Positions 51,975 through 61,531 are shown, counted from the first letter of the stretch. The stretch is DNA of 64,000 nt from JAFDVL01 sp043783625 (GCA_043783625.1 JAYVZE010000062.1:1-64000); one strand, 5' to 3'. Numbers and translations: made by a program. The notes: generated by a model from the sequence alone, not told the origin.

Positions 51975-54404
51975 ATGTCCACGACAGACCCAGTAGATGA
52001 GAAAAAAGTAGCCGATATTTCTGAAGATCCGATCAAGATTCCCGATGTTCTGCCCATCTTACCGTTGCGCGACATCGTGATTTTTCCGTTCATGATTGTA
52101 CCTTTATTCGTCAGCCGGGATCGTTCGATTCGCGCCGTAGATCAGGCTCTCGCCGAAAATCGAATGATTATGCTCGTCGCGCAAAAAGATATTGCGAAAG
52201 AAGAGCCGGGATCGTCAGATGTTTATACGGTCGGGACGGCGGCGATTATCATGCGCATGCTCAAATTGCCGGATGGTCGGATTCGGATTTTAGTTCAGGG
52301 ATTATCACGCGCCAAAATTAACAGCGTCGAAGATTCCGGCGGATTTTTGCAGGCGCGAATTGAGGCTTTGCACGAACCGGAAGCTGATATGGCGGGGCTG
52401 GAAATGGAAGCCCTCATGCGCAACGTCCGTGGGTCGCTCGAAAAATCTGTCCAGCTCGGGAAAAATATTTCTCCTGAAGTGATGGCGATTGCGGCGAATC
52501 TGGATGATCCGGGTCGTCTGGCGGATTTGGCTTCCTCGAATCTGGAACTCAAAGTCGAAGACGCGCAATCGGTGCTGGAATCGCTGGAAATCTCTCCACG
52601 CTTGCGCCGTGTCAATGAATTGCTCGCCAAGGAAATTGAAGTCCTGACCGTGCAAGCCGACATCAATACACAGGCGAAGAGCGAGATTGACCGTTCGCAG
52701 CGCGAATTTTATTTGCGTCAGCAATTGAAAGCGATTCAGTCCGAACTCGGTGAAGGCAACGAACTCGCGGAAGACATTACGCAGTACCGCGAGAAAATGG
52801 CGAAAGCCAAAATGCCGAAAACAACCGAAGAGGAAGTCGAACGGCAGCTCAAGAAACTGGAAAGAATGCACCCGGACGCGGCGGAAACTGCGACGCTCCG
52901 CAACTGGCTCGACATTATGGTTGCGTTGCCGTGGTCGAAAGCTTCCAAAGAAAATCTTGACTTGAAAAAAGCGGAAGAGATTTTGGACGAAGATCATTAC
53001 GGTCTGGAAAAAGTCAAAGAGCGCATCATTGAATCGCTCGCTGTGCGCAAAATTAAAGAAAAAGCCAAAGGCACAATTCTTTGTTTAGTCGGGCCTCCGG
53101 GCGTGGGTAAAACTTCGCTGGGACGTTCGATTGCGAAAGCCGTCAATCGAAAATTCGTGCGCCTGAGTTTGGGAGGCGTTCACGATGAAGCCGAAATTCG
53201 CGGTCATCGCCGCACGTATGTAGGAGCGATGCCGGGGCGGTTAATTCAATCCATTCAGCAGGCAGGGACGAATAATCCGCTGATTATGCTAGATGAAATT
53301 GACAAGGTCAGTTCAGATTTTCGTGGCGATCCGTCTTCGGCTTTGCTCGAAGTTCTTGATCCTGAACAGAATTTTTCTTTCCGCGATAATTATCTGGGGA
53401 CGCCGTTTGATCTGTCGAATGTGATGTTCATGACGACGGCAAACATGCTGGATACGATTCAGCCTGCCTTGCGTGATCGAATGGAAATCATTCGGTTGTC
53501 AGGTTATACGGAAGAAGAGAAACTCCAGATTGCGCGCCGCCATTTATTGCCGAAGCAGTTGGATGAAAATGGCATCGGTACAAAAAATCTCGAAATTTCA
53601 GATACAGCTTTACGTGCCGCGATAGTGGGCTACACACGCGAATCCGGCTTGCGTCAGCTTGAGCGTGAAATCGGTAAAATCTGCCGTAAAATTGCCCGTC
53701 GCGTGGCAGAAGGCAATTCCAAAAAAGTAAAACTTACCGTCAAGAATTTGCAGGAATTTTTGGGTGTTTCCAAAATTGAACCGGAAGAAATATTGAAGCT
53801 GGATCAAGTCGGCGTCGCTACGGGGTTAGCCGTGACCGCCGTTGGCGGAGACATTCTCTTCATCGAAGCACTGGCGATGAAGGGCAAAGGCGGATTGCAA
53901 TTAACGGGGCAGCTCGGCGATGTGATGAAGGAGTCCGCACAGGCGGCGTATTCCTACGCTCGTTCGCGGGCAAAAGAACTGGGCATTGACGAAGAAAAAT
54001 TCACGACGCTCGACATCCATATTCACGTGCCGGAAGGCTCAACTCCGAAAGATGGACCTTCAGCGGGAATCACGATGGCTACGGCTTTAGTGTCCGTGCT
54101 GAGCAATCGTCCGATTCGTAAAACGATTGCGATGACAGGCGAATTAACGCTGCGTGGAAATGTGCTGGCAATCGGCGGCGTCAAAGAAAAAGTCATCGCC
54201 GCGCATCGTGCCAAAGTGACGAAAGTAATTCTACCGCGCCAAAATCAAAAGGACATGGAAGACGTTCCGAAAGACGTTCAGAAAGACATGGAATTTGTTT
54301 TTGCTGATGACGTCCGCGAAGTTTTCAAGGAAGCTTTGATGCCTCCGATTAAAGAAGCAGAAGACCTGAAAGCCAAGTCCAGCAAGGCTGGGGCAGAGGC
54401 GTAA
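51975..54404 (+). CDS. lon: ATP-dependent protease Lon
   Basis: 809 residues from ATG 51975; a longer reading would translate the repeat upstream. LonN domain ('LPILPLRDIVIFPFMIVPLF'), coiled coil, AAA+ domain with Walker A 'GPPGVGKTS' near residue 373 and Walker B 'PLIMLDEIDK', then the protease domain with the Ser696 ('DGPSAGI') and Lys739 ('GGVKEKVIAAH') dyad. It degrades misfolded and regulatory proteins in the cytoplasm. No unusual insertions. Confidence 0.97.
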   Translation: MSTTDPVDEKKVADISEDPIKIPDVLPILPLRDIVIFPFMIVPLFVSRDRSIRAVDQALAENRMIMLVAQKDIAKEEPGSSDVYTVGTAAIIMRMLKLPDGRIRILVQGLSRAKINSVEDSGGFLQARIEALHEPEADMAGLEMEALMRNVRGSLEKSVQLGKNISPEVMAIAANLDDPGRLADLASSNLELKVEDAQSVLESLEISPRLRRVNELLAKEIEVLTVQADINTQAKSEIDRSQREFYLRQQLKAIQSELGEGNELAEDITQYREKMAKAKMPKTTEEEVERQLKKLERMHPDAAETATLRNWLDIMVALPWSKASKENLDLKKAEEILDEDHYGLEKVKERIIESLAVRKIKEKAKGTILCLVGPPGVGKTSLGRSIAKAVNRKFVRLSLGGVHDEAEIRGHRRTYVGAMPGRLIQSIQQAGTNNPLIMLDEIDKVSSDFRGDPSSALLEVLDPEQNFSFRDNYLGTPFDLSNVMFMTTANMLDTIQPALRDRMEIIRLSGYTEEEKLQIARRHLLPKQLDENGIGTKNLEISDTALRAAIVGYTRESGLRQLEREIGKICRKIARRVAEGNSKKVKLTVKNLQEFLGVSKIEPEEILKLDQVGVATGLAVTAVGGDILFIEALAMKGKGGLQLTGQLGDVMKESAQAAYSYARSRAKELGIDEEKFTTLDIHIHVPEGSTPKDGPSAGITMATALVSVLSNRPIRKTIAMTGELTLRGNVLAIGGVKEKVIAAHRAKVTKVILPRQNQKDMEDVPKDVQKDMEFVFADDVREVFKEALMPPIKEAEDLKAKSSKAGAEA

Positions 54405-54434
54405 AGATAAAAAATTACAATCGGATTTTTTCAG

Positions 54435-54470
54435 AAAGGAGCGGGAGCGAAATCTCGCTCCTTTACTTTT
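54435..54470 (+). terminator. Terminator of lon
   Basis: AAAGGAGCG (54435-54443) pairs with CGCTCCTTT (54456-54464) over a 12-nt loop, then ACTTTTA. Confidence 0.7.
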
Positions 54471-54587
54471 ATTGGCGATCAACTCCAGAAAGTGTAATTT
54501 AACCAAATCGTAGTACAATGAAGTTCTCTCAGTGCACCATAATTTTGAGCGCAATTGCCACTTGTTCGCTTTTTAAAGGAGGTCAGA

Positions 54588-55425
54588 ATGAAACGTTTAT
54601 TGTCAGCCACTTTTCGTATTTTCTCTATCACCACTTTTTGCACAGAATAAAACTGTGCAACGATGGGAGTATTTTCAAATGTCTACCTGTGACCCGAATG
54701 AGCTTAACAAATATGGAGATGATGGATGGGAATTGGCAGTAGTCACTAGGCTTCAAGATAACTGTGCAACTTACACATTAAAACGTCCAAAGCCTGATAA
54801 TGCTCCCAAATATATTGATCCAGCCAAACAGCAATCCATCGAAGAGAAAAAACTACCCACATGTCAATTGACTTTAGAGCAAGCACCAAAATTTCGTGGC
54901 ATTCGGCTTGGTATGTCTGTCAAAGAAATGCTGAGTCTGTTTCCCGGCAGCGAACAAAGCGATTCTGTGATAAACGGGTTGCAGGGGATGAGTAAATATT
55001 ACGGGCATGGGGGATTCAGGTTTGATTTTGAAAGATATGGCAGAATGAAGGAAACGGCGACACTTTTTGACGGTGTCCAGTTATACAGTTTTGAGGTTTT
55101 AGATGATCGTGTTGTTGCGTATGCAGTATTTTTTTCTGAATATCGAAAAGATTTAGAATGGAGCTGGACTGCTTCTGCTTGGCAGGAGAAACTGACAGAA
55201 ATTTTCCGCTTGCCTCCTTCAGAAAACTGGGGAAAGACTGCGATCAGTAAATATTATCCAGGTTCAATGCTTTGTAATGGCTTTGAAATTTTGTCTAATG
55301 CAAATGCCAAGAGTGCAAGTTTTACCATTCAAGAAAGCCTTCAACCTAACCTTTCCGAGCAAATACGACAACGCCGCGAAGCTGCTGCCGACAAAGTGAG
55401 ACAAAGCTTTAAGATCGTTCCATAG
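54588..55425 (+). pseudogene. DUF4177-like exported protein, frameshift in signal peptide
   Basis: AAAGGAGG lies 6 bp before ATG 54588, which reads 'MKRLLSATFRIFSITTF' and then stops at 54648. One frame over, open from 54592, the sequence reads 'VFSLSPLFAQNKTVQRWEYF' and runs to 55425. Joined, they make a normal signal peptide ending in LFAQ, so a one-base shift between about 54612 and 54630 separates start and body. The body opens with a DUF4177-like domain ('WEYFQMSTCDPNELNKYGDD', 'GWELAVV') and continues for about 190 unrecognised residues. GTG 54655 is the first formal start in the open frame but lacks a good ribosome-binding site. Confidence 0.7.
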
Positions 55426-55427
55426 TT

Positions 55428-56234
55428 ATGAAGACTTTATATCAATCCATCAAAGAAACCCCCGAAACCTTCTTTTTAATTGCCGGCCCCTGTGTGATTG
55501 AATCTGAATCGCACGCACTGAAAATGGCGGAGGCGATTTCGACTGTCGCTGCAAAATTGAAAATTCCTTATATTTTCAAAGCTTCGTACGACAAAGCGAA
55601 TCGTTCTTCCAATAATTCTTTTCGCGGACTCGGCATGGAAGAAGGCTTGCGCGTCCTCGCCAAAATTAAAGCTGAAATCGGTGTTCCGGTACTGACGGAC
55701 ATTCACGAATCGGTGCAGGTCGCAACCGTTTCTGAAGTCGTAGATGTCCTGCAAATTCCGGCGTTTCTCTGTCGTCAAACTGACTTGCTTGTCGCCGCCG
55801 CAAACAGTGGTCGCATCGTCAACGTCAAAAAAGGACAATTTCTCGCGCCGTGGGAAATGAGCAATGTCGTCAAAAAAATTGAAGCTGCCGGGAGTCAGAA
55901 ATTAATGCTGACGGAGCGCGGTAGTTCGTTCGGCTATAACAACCTCGTTGTTGATATGCGGGGCTTACCAATTATGCGCGGCTTCGGCTATCCGGTCGTG
56001 TATGACGCGACGCACAGCCTGCAATTACCGGGCGGCTTAGGCGAGGCTACGGGCGGCATGGCAGAATATATTCCGAACCTCGCACGCGCTGCGGTGGCTT
56101 GTGGAATTGACGGTCTATTTATGGAAGTCCATGACAATCCAGCCGCCTCCTTGAGCGATGCGACGACACAATTTCCGCTGGAGAAGTTGGAAGGATTGTT
56201 GGAGAAATTACTGAGAATTCATTTGATCAAGTAG
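55428..56234 (+). CDS. kdsA: 3-deoxy-8-phosphooctulonate synthase
   Basis: 268 residues. It condenses phosphoenolpyruvate and arabinose-5-phosphate to KDO-8-phosphate for lipopolysaccharide. Shows 'LIAGPCVIESE', 'FKASYDKANRSS', 'GTPVLTD'-like 'GVPVLTDIHE' and 'VYDATHSLQLPGG'. Length and motifs are typical. It begins two bases after the previous stop. Evidence of a Gram-negative outer membrane. Confidence 0.97.
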   Translation: MKTLYQSIKETPETFFLIAGPCVIESESHALKMAEAISTVAAKLKIPYIFKASYDKANRSSNNSFRGLGMEEGLRVLAKIKAEIGVPVLTDIHESVQVATVSEVVDVLQIPAFLCRQTDLLVAAANSGRIVNVKKGQFLAPWEMSNVVKKIEAAGSQKLMLTERGSSFGYNNLVVDMRGLPIMRGFGYPVVYDATHSLQLPGGLGEATGGMAEYIPNLARAAVACGIDGLFMEVHDNPAASLSDATTQFPLEKLEGLLEKLLRIHLIK

Positions 56235-56239
56235 GCGTG

Positions 56240-56396
56240 GCGTGAACTGTTATACTGCGAACGGTCATTAACTGCGCTTTTTCTCATCCACGAAGAACAC
56301 GAAGGGACACGAAGAAAGACAATCATCTTAGGGTTTACTTCGTGTTCTTCGTGGATGAAAACCTCAGATTGTTCCCGTATTCGGTATAGTTCACGC
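56240..56396. repeat. Nested inverted repeat after kdsA
   Basis: Outer arms GCGTGAACT (56240-56248) and AGTTCACGC (56388-56396), with similar flanking words. Inner arms of 21 bp, perfect: 56284-56304 and 56338-56358 (CATCCACGAAGAACACGAAG type), the left also holding the tandem ACGAAG words. It fills the space between convergent kdsA and secretin genes. Confidence 0.8.
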
Positions 56397-56457
56397 TGTT
56401 TTCACCACAAAGGATTTTCACGGAAAACCGGCGAACTAACAGTTCACCGTACATTTA

Positions 56458-59331
56458 TCAATTTCCTCTGATTTCAACTCCTGCATTTTGCGTCTGGATT
56501 TGAGCCGGGAGCGGAGCACCTTGTCGCATAAGTTGCTGTTGGTTCACAAATGCAATCGAAGATTTGCCCGCTTTGAGAGCTGTGAACTCTAACAGTAAAA
56601 GTTGCCCGGAAGCTTCAACCGAAGCCGAATTATTTTTTTCCTGCTGAATCAAAAAACTCAGAAGCCCATTTTCTCCCTGCGGAACAATGCTGGCTTGCGC
56701 TCCAAGCAAACCTCCGCTCTGAATACTTTTCAACTCTAACATCGCCGGATCATATTTTAAGGCAACCTGCGCTTCATTGATTTGCATTTGGCTGGAAACT
56801 GAAACCGCCGCGAAAAATGATTCGCCAACTGCCTGCGAAACAGTGTTCGGAACCACCGAAAAATTCACAATCCCACCGCCGGCACTTCTGACTTCTTCCT
56901 GCCTTGCCGGAGCTGCTGAAACAGGAATGGATCGCTGCTCATTACCTTGCGAGGGTGAAGCCGAAGCGTTCAGGCTTGATCCGCCGCGCAGTTGACGTTC
57001 GCGGTCATCTTCGGATTGCGCCGTTTGCAAAATATCTTCGATGGACAGCGAAACTCCAGTCAGAAAATTACCTCCCAGCCGTGCCTTGAAATCCTGCGGT
57101 TGAAGATTTGGTGAGCGAATAATGTGCGGAGTAACGGTGATAATAATGTCGCTCAGATTACTGTTTTCACGCGGAGTTGAAAACAATCGTCCGAGAATCG
57201 GAACCATTCCGATGATCGGGATTGAAGTTCGGCTATCGCCGTTGGATTCTTGTTTGACTCCGGCGACGACAGCGGTTTTCCCATCCTGCACGCGTGCGAT
57301 GGTGTCGAGCGAACGCTGCGAAAAAGTCGGGGTCAGATTCACATCCAGCGCAGAGGCTTCGACGCTGCTGGATTCCAATTTCATTTTGATTTGCACGTAT
57401 CCTTCATTGCTGACGGAAGGCGTGACATCAATAATTAATCCGACATCGCGGTATTGAATGTTGTCAATATTACTGTTGAATCCCGAATTATTATTGTTGT
57501 TGTTTTGCCCCAGCACCGCAATCCCGGGTACGACAGAGCCAATGCGGACGGGGACGCTTCGACCGACTTTGGTTTGATTTTTTTCGCCGTCAAGCGCGTG
57601 AATTTGCGTGCTGGCTAATAATTTTGAATTCGATTTTGATTTCAAAAGGGAAAGTGTCGAAGGCGGCAATCCAATGATCGTGCCAATGCCTCCCAAAACG
57701 GGAGCGCCTGCGGTTCCGGCAATCGCAGCAATTCCGGCGCGTCCAATTCCGCCTAAATTACTAAGCGCTGCCGAAGTTTTTGTCGAGGTCGTTTGTCCAT
57801 TGGCGCCGGTGGTTGTGACGCCGATTCCAGTGGTGGCGAGCTGGTTTCCAATTTCGGTTGAGGTGCTGCGCGAGACTTCATAAATATCCACATCAACGAC
57901 GACTTCAGAGCGATTTTTATCAATGCTGTCGAGCAGTGCCTGCACCATTTGCAGATTGCGGAAAGTGTCGCGCACGACAATCGCATTCAAATTTTTAATC
58001 GGTAAAACCTGACGATGCTGCCCGATAACTGCTTGCACGACGGTGCGCGCTTCGTTCGGGTCAGTATTACTCAGGTAGAAAGTCTTGAACATCAACTGCT
58101 CAATGCGCTGGCGGTTTTGCAACGTGTCCTGATAAATCATGATGGTTCGGCGGTCGGTTTGCTCGAACGTATGTTTGGTCTGAATCATGACCTGATCCAA
58201 CGCCCGCGCCATCGAAATATCTTTGAGCTTCAACTGAAATTTTTGTTCATCACGGAATGACTCATCAAACATGACATTCAATCCCATGTTGTTTGCCATC
58301 ATTTCGATGACCTGGCGCAGGTTGGCATTATTGAAATAAATTTGCTGATTGAGGTCTCTGACAGGGAGCGGACGTTCTTCGGGATTGACAGCTCGGATGG
58401 GATCACCGGAAACGGCGGATTCCACTTCTTTGGGCGTATTTACTTTGAGCAAAGTCTGCTGAAATTTGTTGAGAGCTTCTTCGTTAGTTTCGTCCATCGC
58501 GTAGGCTTTACGAAACGCCAGTGCCGCGTTGGGATAATCTTTTTGACGAATTAATAAATCACCCTCACGCGACAGTTGGATTGCTGCATTTTGTGCGGAA
58601 CGTCGCAGGTGCAAACGGTATTCAGGGTTTCCAGGCTCAGCATTCAGTGCTTCTTTAAAACTTATATTGGCGAGTTCCCACTGCAATCTCTTCTCGAATT
58701 TGATGCCTTCGGCAAAGCTTTTTCGACCTTTTCTGGCGGACAACGGAGCTTGTTCCTGAACCGGAGGAAGCGGGGTCGGAGCCATTGCGCTCCGCCCGAT
58801 GGAAGTCAGTTGCGGTTTGGGTGATGGCGCAAGTGTTGGCGTTGGTGAAGGGGTCGGAGTCGGTTGAATTTTATTGACAACTGGTTGCGCCTTTTCAATC
58901 GGAGCTTTAATAAATTTAAGAATAATTTGCGTGGCATCGCGCTCAATGGTGTACGTCAGTTTTTGCGATGCTTCAAAAATGACGCGCAATTTGTCCTCAG
59001 AATTTTGGACGGTAATGCGCTGCATTCCGCTTTGACGTGCGGGCTTATTTAAGAGCCTGGTCAAGTCAGATTCTGCTGAATATTTGACGCCTTGCAGGTC
59101 AACAACTACGCGTTCAGGATTTGAAAGTGCATACACTGTAAATTGACTGGGGCGACCGTCAAGTTCAAGGTTGGCAATAATTTCATTGGCTTCTGACGAC
59201 AGTTGAATTTGTCTTAATGAACGAGCTGGCTGCGTCTGAGCGAGCAGGCTAAAATTGGAATGAACCAACAAGGCGATCATCAGAAGTCTGGCGATTGGTT
59301 GAGCAGTTTTTTTCATCCTCAAAATATTCAT
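56458..59331 (-). CDS. AMIN-TPR-secretin protein with C-terminal cohesin domain
   Basis: About 957 residues from ATG 59331 (ATG 59316 also possible). Signal peptide; AMIN domain ('IIANLELDGRPSQFTVYALS', about 45-135); Pro-rich linker; two TPR-like units; STN and secretin N domains ('LRQVIEMMANNMGLNVMFDE', 'IKNLNAIVVRDTFRNLQMVQ'); secretin barrel ('DGKTAVVAGVKQE', 'SDIIITVTPHIIR'). The last ~140 residues form a cohesin-like beta-sandwich ('VNFSVVPNTVSQAVGESFFA', 'VALKYDPAMLELKSIQSG'). It is PilQ/GspD-like, an outer-membrane gate for type IV pili or type II secretion, but no pil or gsp genes are next to it. Confidence 0.88.
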   Translation of the reverse strand: MNILRMKKTAQPIARLLMIALLVHSNFSLLAQTQPARSLRQIQLSSEANEIIANLELDGRPSQFTVYALSNPERVVVDLQGVKYSAESDLTRLLNKPARQSGMQRITVQNSEDKLRVIFEASQKLTYTIERDATQIILKFIKAPIEKAQPVVNKIQPTPTPSPTPTLAPSPKPQLTSIGRSAMAPTPLPPVQEQAPLSARKGRKSFAEGIKFEKRLQWELANISFKEALNAEPGNPEYRLHLRRSAQNAAIQLSREGDLLIRQKDYPNAALAFRKAYAMDETNEEALNKFQQTLLKVNTPKEVESAVSGDPIRAVNPEERPLPVRDLNQQIYFNNANLRQVIEMMANNMGLNVMFDESFRDEQKFQLKLKDISMARALDQVMIQTKHTFEQTDRRTIMIYQDTLQNRQRIEQLMFKTFYLSNTDPNEARTVVQAVIGQHRQVLPIKNLNAIVVRDTFRNLQMVQALLDSIDKNRSEVVVDVDIYEVSRSTSTEIGNQLATTGIGVTTTGANGQTTSTKTSAALSNLGGIGRAGIAAIAGTAGAPVLGGIGTIIGLPPSTLSLLKSKSNSKLLASTQIHALDGEKNQTKVGRSVPVRIGSVVPGIAVLGQNNNNNNSGFNSNIDNIQYRDVGLIIDVTPSVSNEGYVQIKMKLESSSVEASALDVNLTPTFSQRSLDTIARVQDGKTAVVAGVKQESNGDSRTSIPIIGMVPILGRLFSTPRENSNLSDIIITVTPHIIRSPNLQPQDFKARLGGNFLTGVSLSIEDILQTAQSEDDRERQLRGGSSLNASASPSQGNEQRSIPVSAAPARQEEVRSAGGGIVNFSVVPNTVSQAVGESFFAAVSVSSQMQINEAQVALKYDPAMLELKSIQSGGLLGAQASIVPQGENGLLSFLIQQEKNNSASVEASGQLLLLEFTALKAGKSSIAFVNQQQLMRQGAPLPAQIQTQNAGVEIRGN

Positions 59332-59497
59332 AGAGAATCCCGGACTGGTGAGTTGAGCGATATTAAGATGGTTTCCTGCCACGTATATCTGCTCATCGCT
59401 CTCGAAGATGCTAAATGACGATTCAAAGATAGATTTCAAATTCTAAACTGCGGCGCGGGAATTATTAGAAATTTATCAGCGGTCTGACACCTCCTCA

Positions 59498-60118
59498 TTA
59501 ATTTTGGTCGCCACGAAATAATGAAAACCCGGTCAACGGATATGAATAGGCATTAAGGTCAAAGATGATTCTGCCATCAGCAAACACGATTCCGCTGGCG
59601 AAAGTCGAGTTATCGGCAAAGACAATTCCGCTGGCAATGGTCACGCCGCCAATGAGTGGATCGCCGTCAGCTTTCATGACTGCCGATTTCATCGGCACAC
59701 TATTTGAGACGAATTCAGGGTGTCGCACAGCCGTTCCGTTTTGCCAGAAGAGGGCGTCATTGAGCAGGGCGGATTTGCCGTACATTCCCTGCCATTGCGT
59801 CATCAATTCATTGCCATAGAAAAATCCGTAGCGGCTGATAACAGCCTGTCCCCAGATGCAGGATTCTCCGCTGATTGTACTGGCTTGCGACGCGGGCAAC
59901 GCTCCGATCAATAAGTAATCTCCATTTTGTAAGGTTGAGAGGGTCGGTTTGATTAATTTGGTCAGGCTCAACGCTCCGTGAACATTCAGTTCTCCGGCTC
60001 CCTGTTCGAGGGTATTGAATCCCGTCAAAGGCTGTGCGCTATACATCAAAATGGCTTTGACCAGACTCGGTGTCAAGTTTGGATTCGCCTGAAGCATTAA
60101 GGCGACTGTGCCCGGCCT
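59498..60118 (-). pseudogene. C-terminal remnant of an S8 (subtilisin-like) protease
   Basis: About 205 codons open from 60118 to 59498. It begins 'RPGTVALMLQANPNLTPSLV', the conserved stretch directly after the catalytic Ser motif of subtilases (GTSMAAP-x-V-x-GTVAL), and continues with a beta-rich tail holding a GIVFAD repeat ('TIASGIVFADNSTFASGIVF'). The catalytic domain is missing: upstream there is a stop, a hairpin and the end of pgeF within 25 bp. ATG 60097 could start a 199-residue product, but there is no ribosome-binding site to support it. Confidence 0.82.
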
Positions 60119-60138
60119 CAGTTATTTCAGAATAACTG
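60119..60138. repeat. Hairpin at the protease break point
   Basis: CAGTTATTTCAGAATAACTG, an 8-bp stem with a 4-nt loop, two bases past the pgeF stop and directly at the truncated end of the protease remnant. Confidence 0.6.
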
Positions 60139-60140
60139 GT

Positions 60141-60947
60141 TCATAATCTGCCCACCGCGCTCATCAACCGGCCTGTATATCGTTCGTGTCCGCGTTCCTT
60201 GCGATAGCTGAAAAATAGATCATTGCGGTTCACGGTACATAACGCACTGTCATAAATTTTGTCAGCCTGTAATCCCGCATTAATTAATTGCTGAACGTTA
60301 CAAGCGTTGAGATCGAAATGCCCTTTGCCGTTGGGCTGTCTGTTTGAAATCAGGTTGCTCGCAAAAGAAAGTTTGGTAGTGAATTGTTCGAGAACTTCGG
60401 GGCCGACTTCAAAATTTTCGGCACAAATTGCCGGGCCGAGTGCAGCGTGTAAATCTTCAGGACGTGCGCCGTATTCCTGTTTCATTCTTTCTATCGTGAG
60501 TGCTGTGATGTTAGCGAAAGTCCCGCGCCAGCCGGCGTGAATCGCAGCGAAAGCCTTTGTTTTCGGGTCTGCAATTAAGATTGGCAGGCAATCCGCCGTT
60601 TGAATGCCAAGCAAAATCTGCGGCGAATTCGCAATCAGCGCGTCGCCTTCCTGCGGTTCAGCTTTGGCATCATTTTCATCTTTGATCGAACGGATAAAAT
60701 CGGAATGAATTTGTTTCGCCGTGACCAGCGTGAATGATTCACGTTCAAGTGCGGATTGAAATTGTTGACGATTCGCCAGCACTCGTGCCTTCTGATCGTC
60801 ACTGAAATTTCCGAGCGTAAATTGATTTGGCTGCGCAACGTCGCCTGTGAGGCGCGTGCTGAATGCGTTGACGAACCCCAGCTCAGTGAGTGGATCGCAA
60901 ACAATAAAAGTTAAATTATGGCGCGTGTGAATGGTAAAATTTTTCAT
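60141..60947 (-). CDS. pgeF: Peptidoglycan editing factor PgeF (YfiH family)
   Basis: 268 residues from ATG 60947. The laccase-like Cu-oxidase_4 family shows 'QTADCLPILIAD', 'AIHAGWRGTF', 'ALGPAICAENFEVG' and 'FFSYRKER'. The Cys and His residues of these motifs form the metal site. YfiH proteins remove wrongly placed L-Ser from muropeptides; older annotation calls them polyphenol oxidases. A dispersed palindromic element starts right behind its start codon. Confidence 0.93.
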   Translation of the reverse strand: MKNFTIHTRHNLTFIVCDPLTELGFVNAFSTRLTGDVAQPNQFTLGNFSDDQKARVLANRQQFQSALERESFTLVTAKQIHSDFIRSIKDENDAKAEPQEGDALIANSPQILLGIQTADCLPILIADPKTKAFAAIHAGWRGTFANITALTIERMKQEYGARPEDLHAALGPAICAENFEVGPEVLEQFTTKLSFASNLISNRQPNGKGHFDLNACNVQQLINAGLQADKIYDSALCTVNRNDLFFSYRKERGHERYTGRLMSAVGRL

Positions 60948-60953
60948 AGTTAA

Positions 60954-61110
60954 ACTGGGAGCGCCAGCATCCTGCTGGCTGTGCGAGCGCGTGTCACGCC
61001 GCTCGCACACCGTGGCGAGCAGTTCACTTGATCTTCAGGGTATCTTCTCGCCACTGCGTTTGCGCCGCTGCGCTGGCAAACGGAGCAAGCAGGATGCTTG
61101 CGTTCCCGGT
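60954..61110. repeat. Dispersed palindromic element, copy 2
   Basis: Same element as 38744-38880, in opposite orientation. It opens with GGAGCGCCAGCATCCTGCTGG and ends with GCAAGCAGGATGCTTGCG, both self-palindromic. The middle (GTTCACTTGATCTTCAGGG; TGCGCTGGCAAACGGAGCAA) matches copy 1 closely. About 20 extra bases form an additional internal hairpin (GTGCGAGCG...CGCTCGCAC). It lies in the divergent pgeF-acpS promoter region. Confidence 0.85.
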
Positions 61111-61159
61111 TTGCTTGTGCTCCAGTCGCTCCACATCTAAGATCAAAATCCTATATTTT

Positions 61160-61531
61160 ATGATTATCGGAATTGGCATAGACATCATTGAAATCCGCCG
61201 CATCGAACGGGCGTTGACTCCCAGATTTATTGAGCGAGTCTTCACGCCGCGCGAGATTGCCTATTGTGAACCATCTCGCCGCGCAGAGAAATACGCCGCC
61301 CGCTTTGCCGCCAAAGAAGCCGCGAGAAAAGCCATCGGCGCAGCGACTCCGGTGACAGCATTATCGTGGCATGACGTTGAAATTATCTCTTCAGCGGAAG
61401 GCGCGCCGCAGATATTTTTTCACGGACGTGCCGCAGAATTAATTAAAAAATTAAAGGTCGCACGCGCTCATGTTTCGATGTCGCATTCGGTAGAAAACGC
61501 CATCGCGCAGGTCATTTTGGAGGTTGATTGA
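61160..61531 (+). CDS. acpS: Holo-[acyl-carrier-protein] synthase
   Basis: 123 residues. It transfers 4'-phosphopantetheine from CoA to acyl carrier protein. Shows 'IGIGIDIIEIRRIE' with the Mg-binding Asp, 'FTPREIAYCE', 'RFAAKEAARKAIG' and 'HVSMSHSVENAIAQVI'. Its stop overlaps the TTG start of the next gene (TTGA). Confidence 0.96.
   Translation: MIIGIGIDIIEIRRIERALTPRFIERVFTPREIAYCEPSRRAEKYAARFAAKEAARKAIGAATPVTALSWHDVEIISSAEGAPQIFFHGRAAELIKKLKVARAHVSMSHSVENAIAQVILEVD

Noticed and set aside
52305..52997. 230-codon ORF opposite lon
   Set aside because: Phe/Arg-rich antisense frame of a well-supported gene.
60141..60947. Polyphenol oxidase/laccase
   Set aside because: YfiH-family proteins are now assigned to peptidoglycan editing; the oxidase name reflects older annotation.
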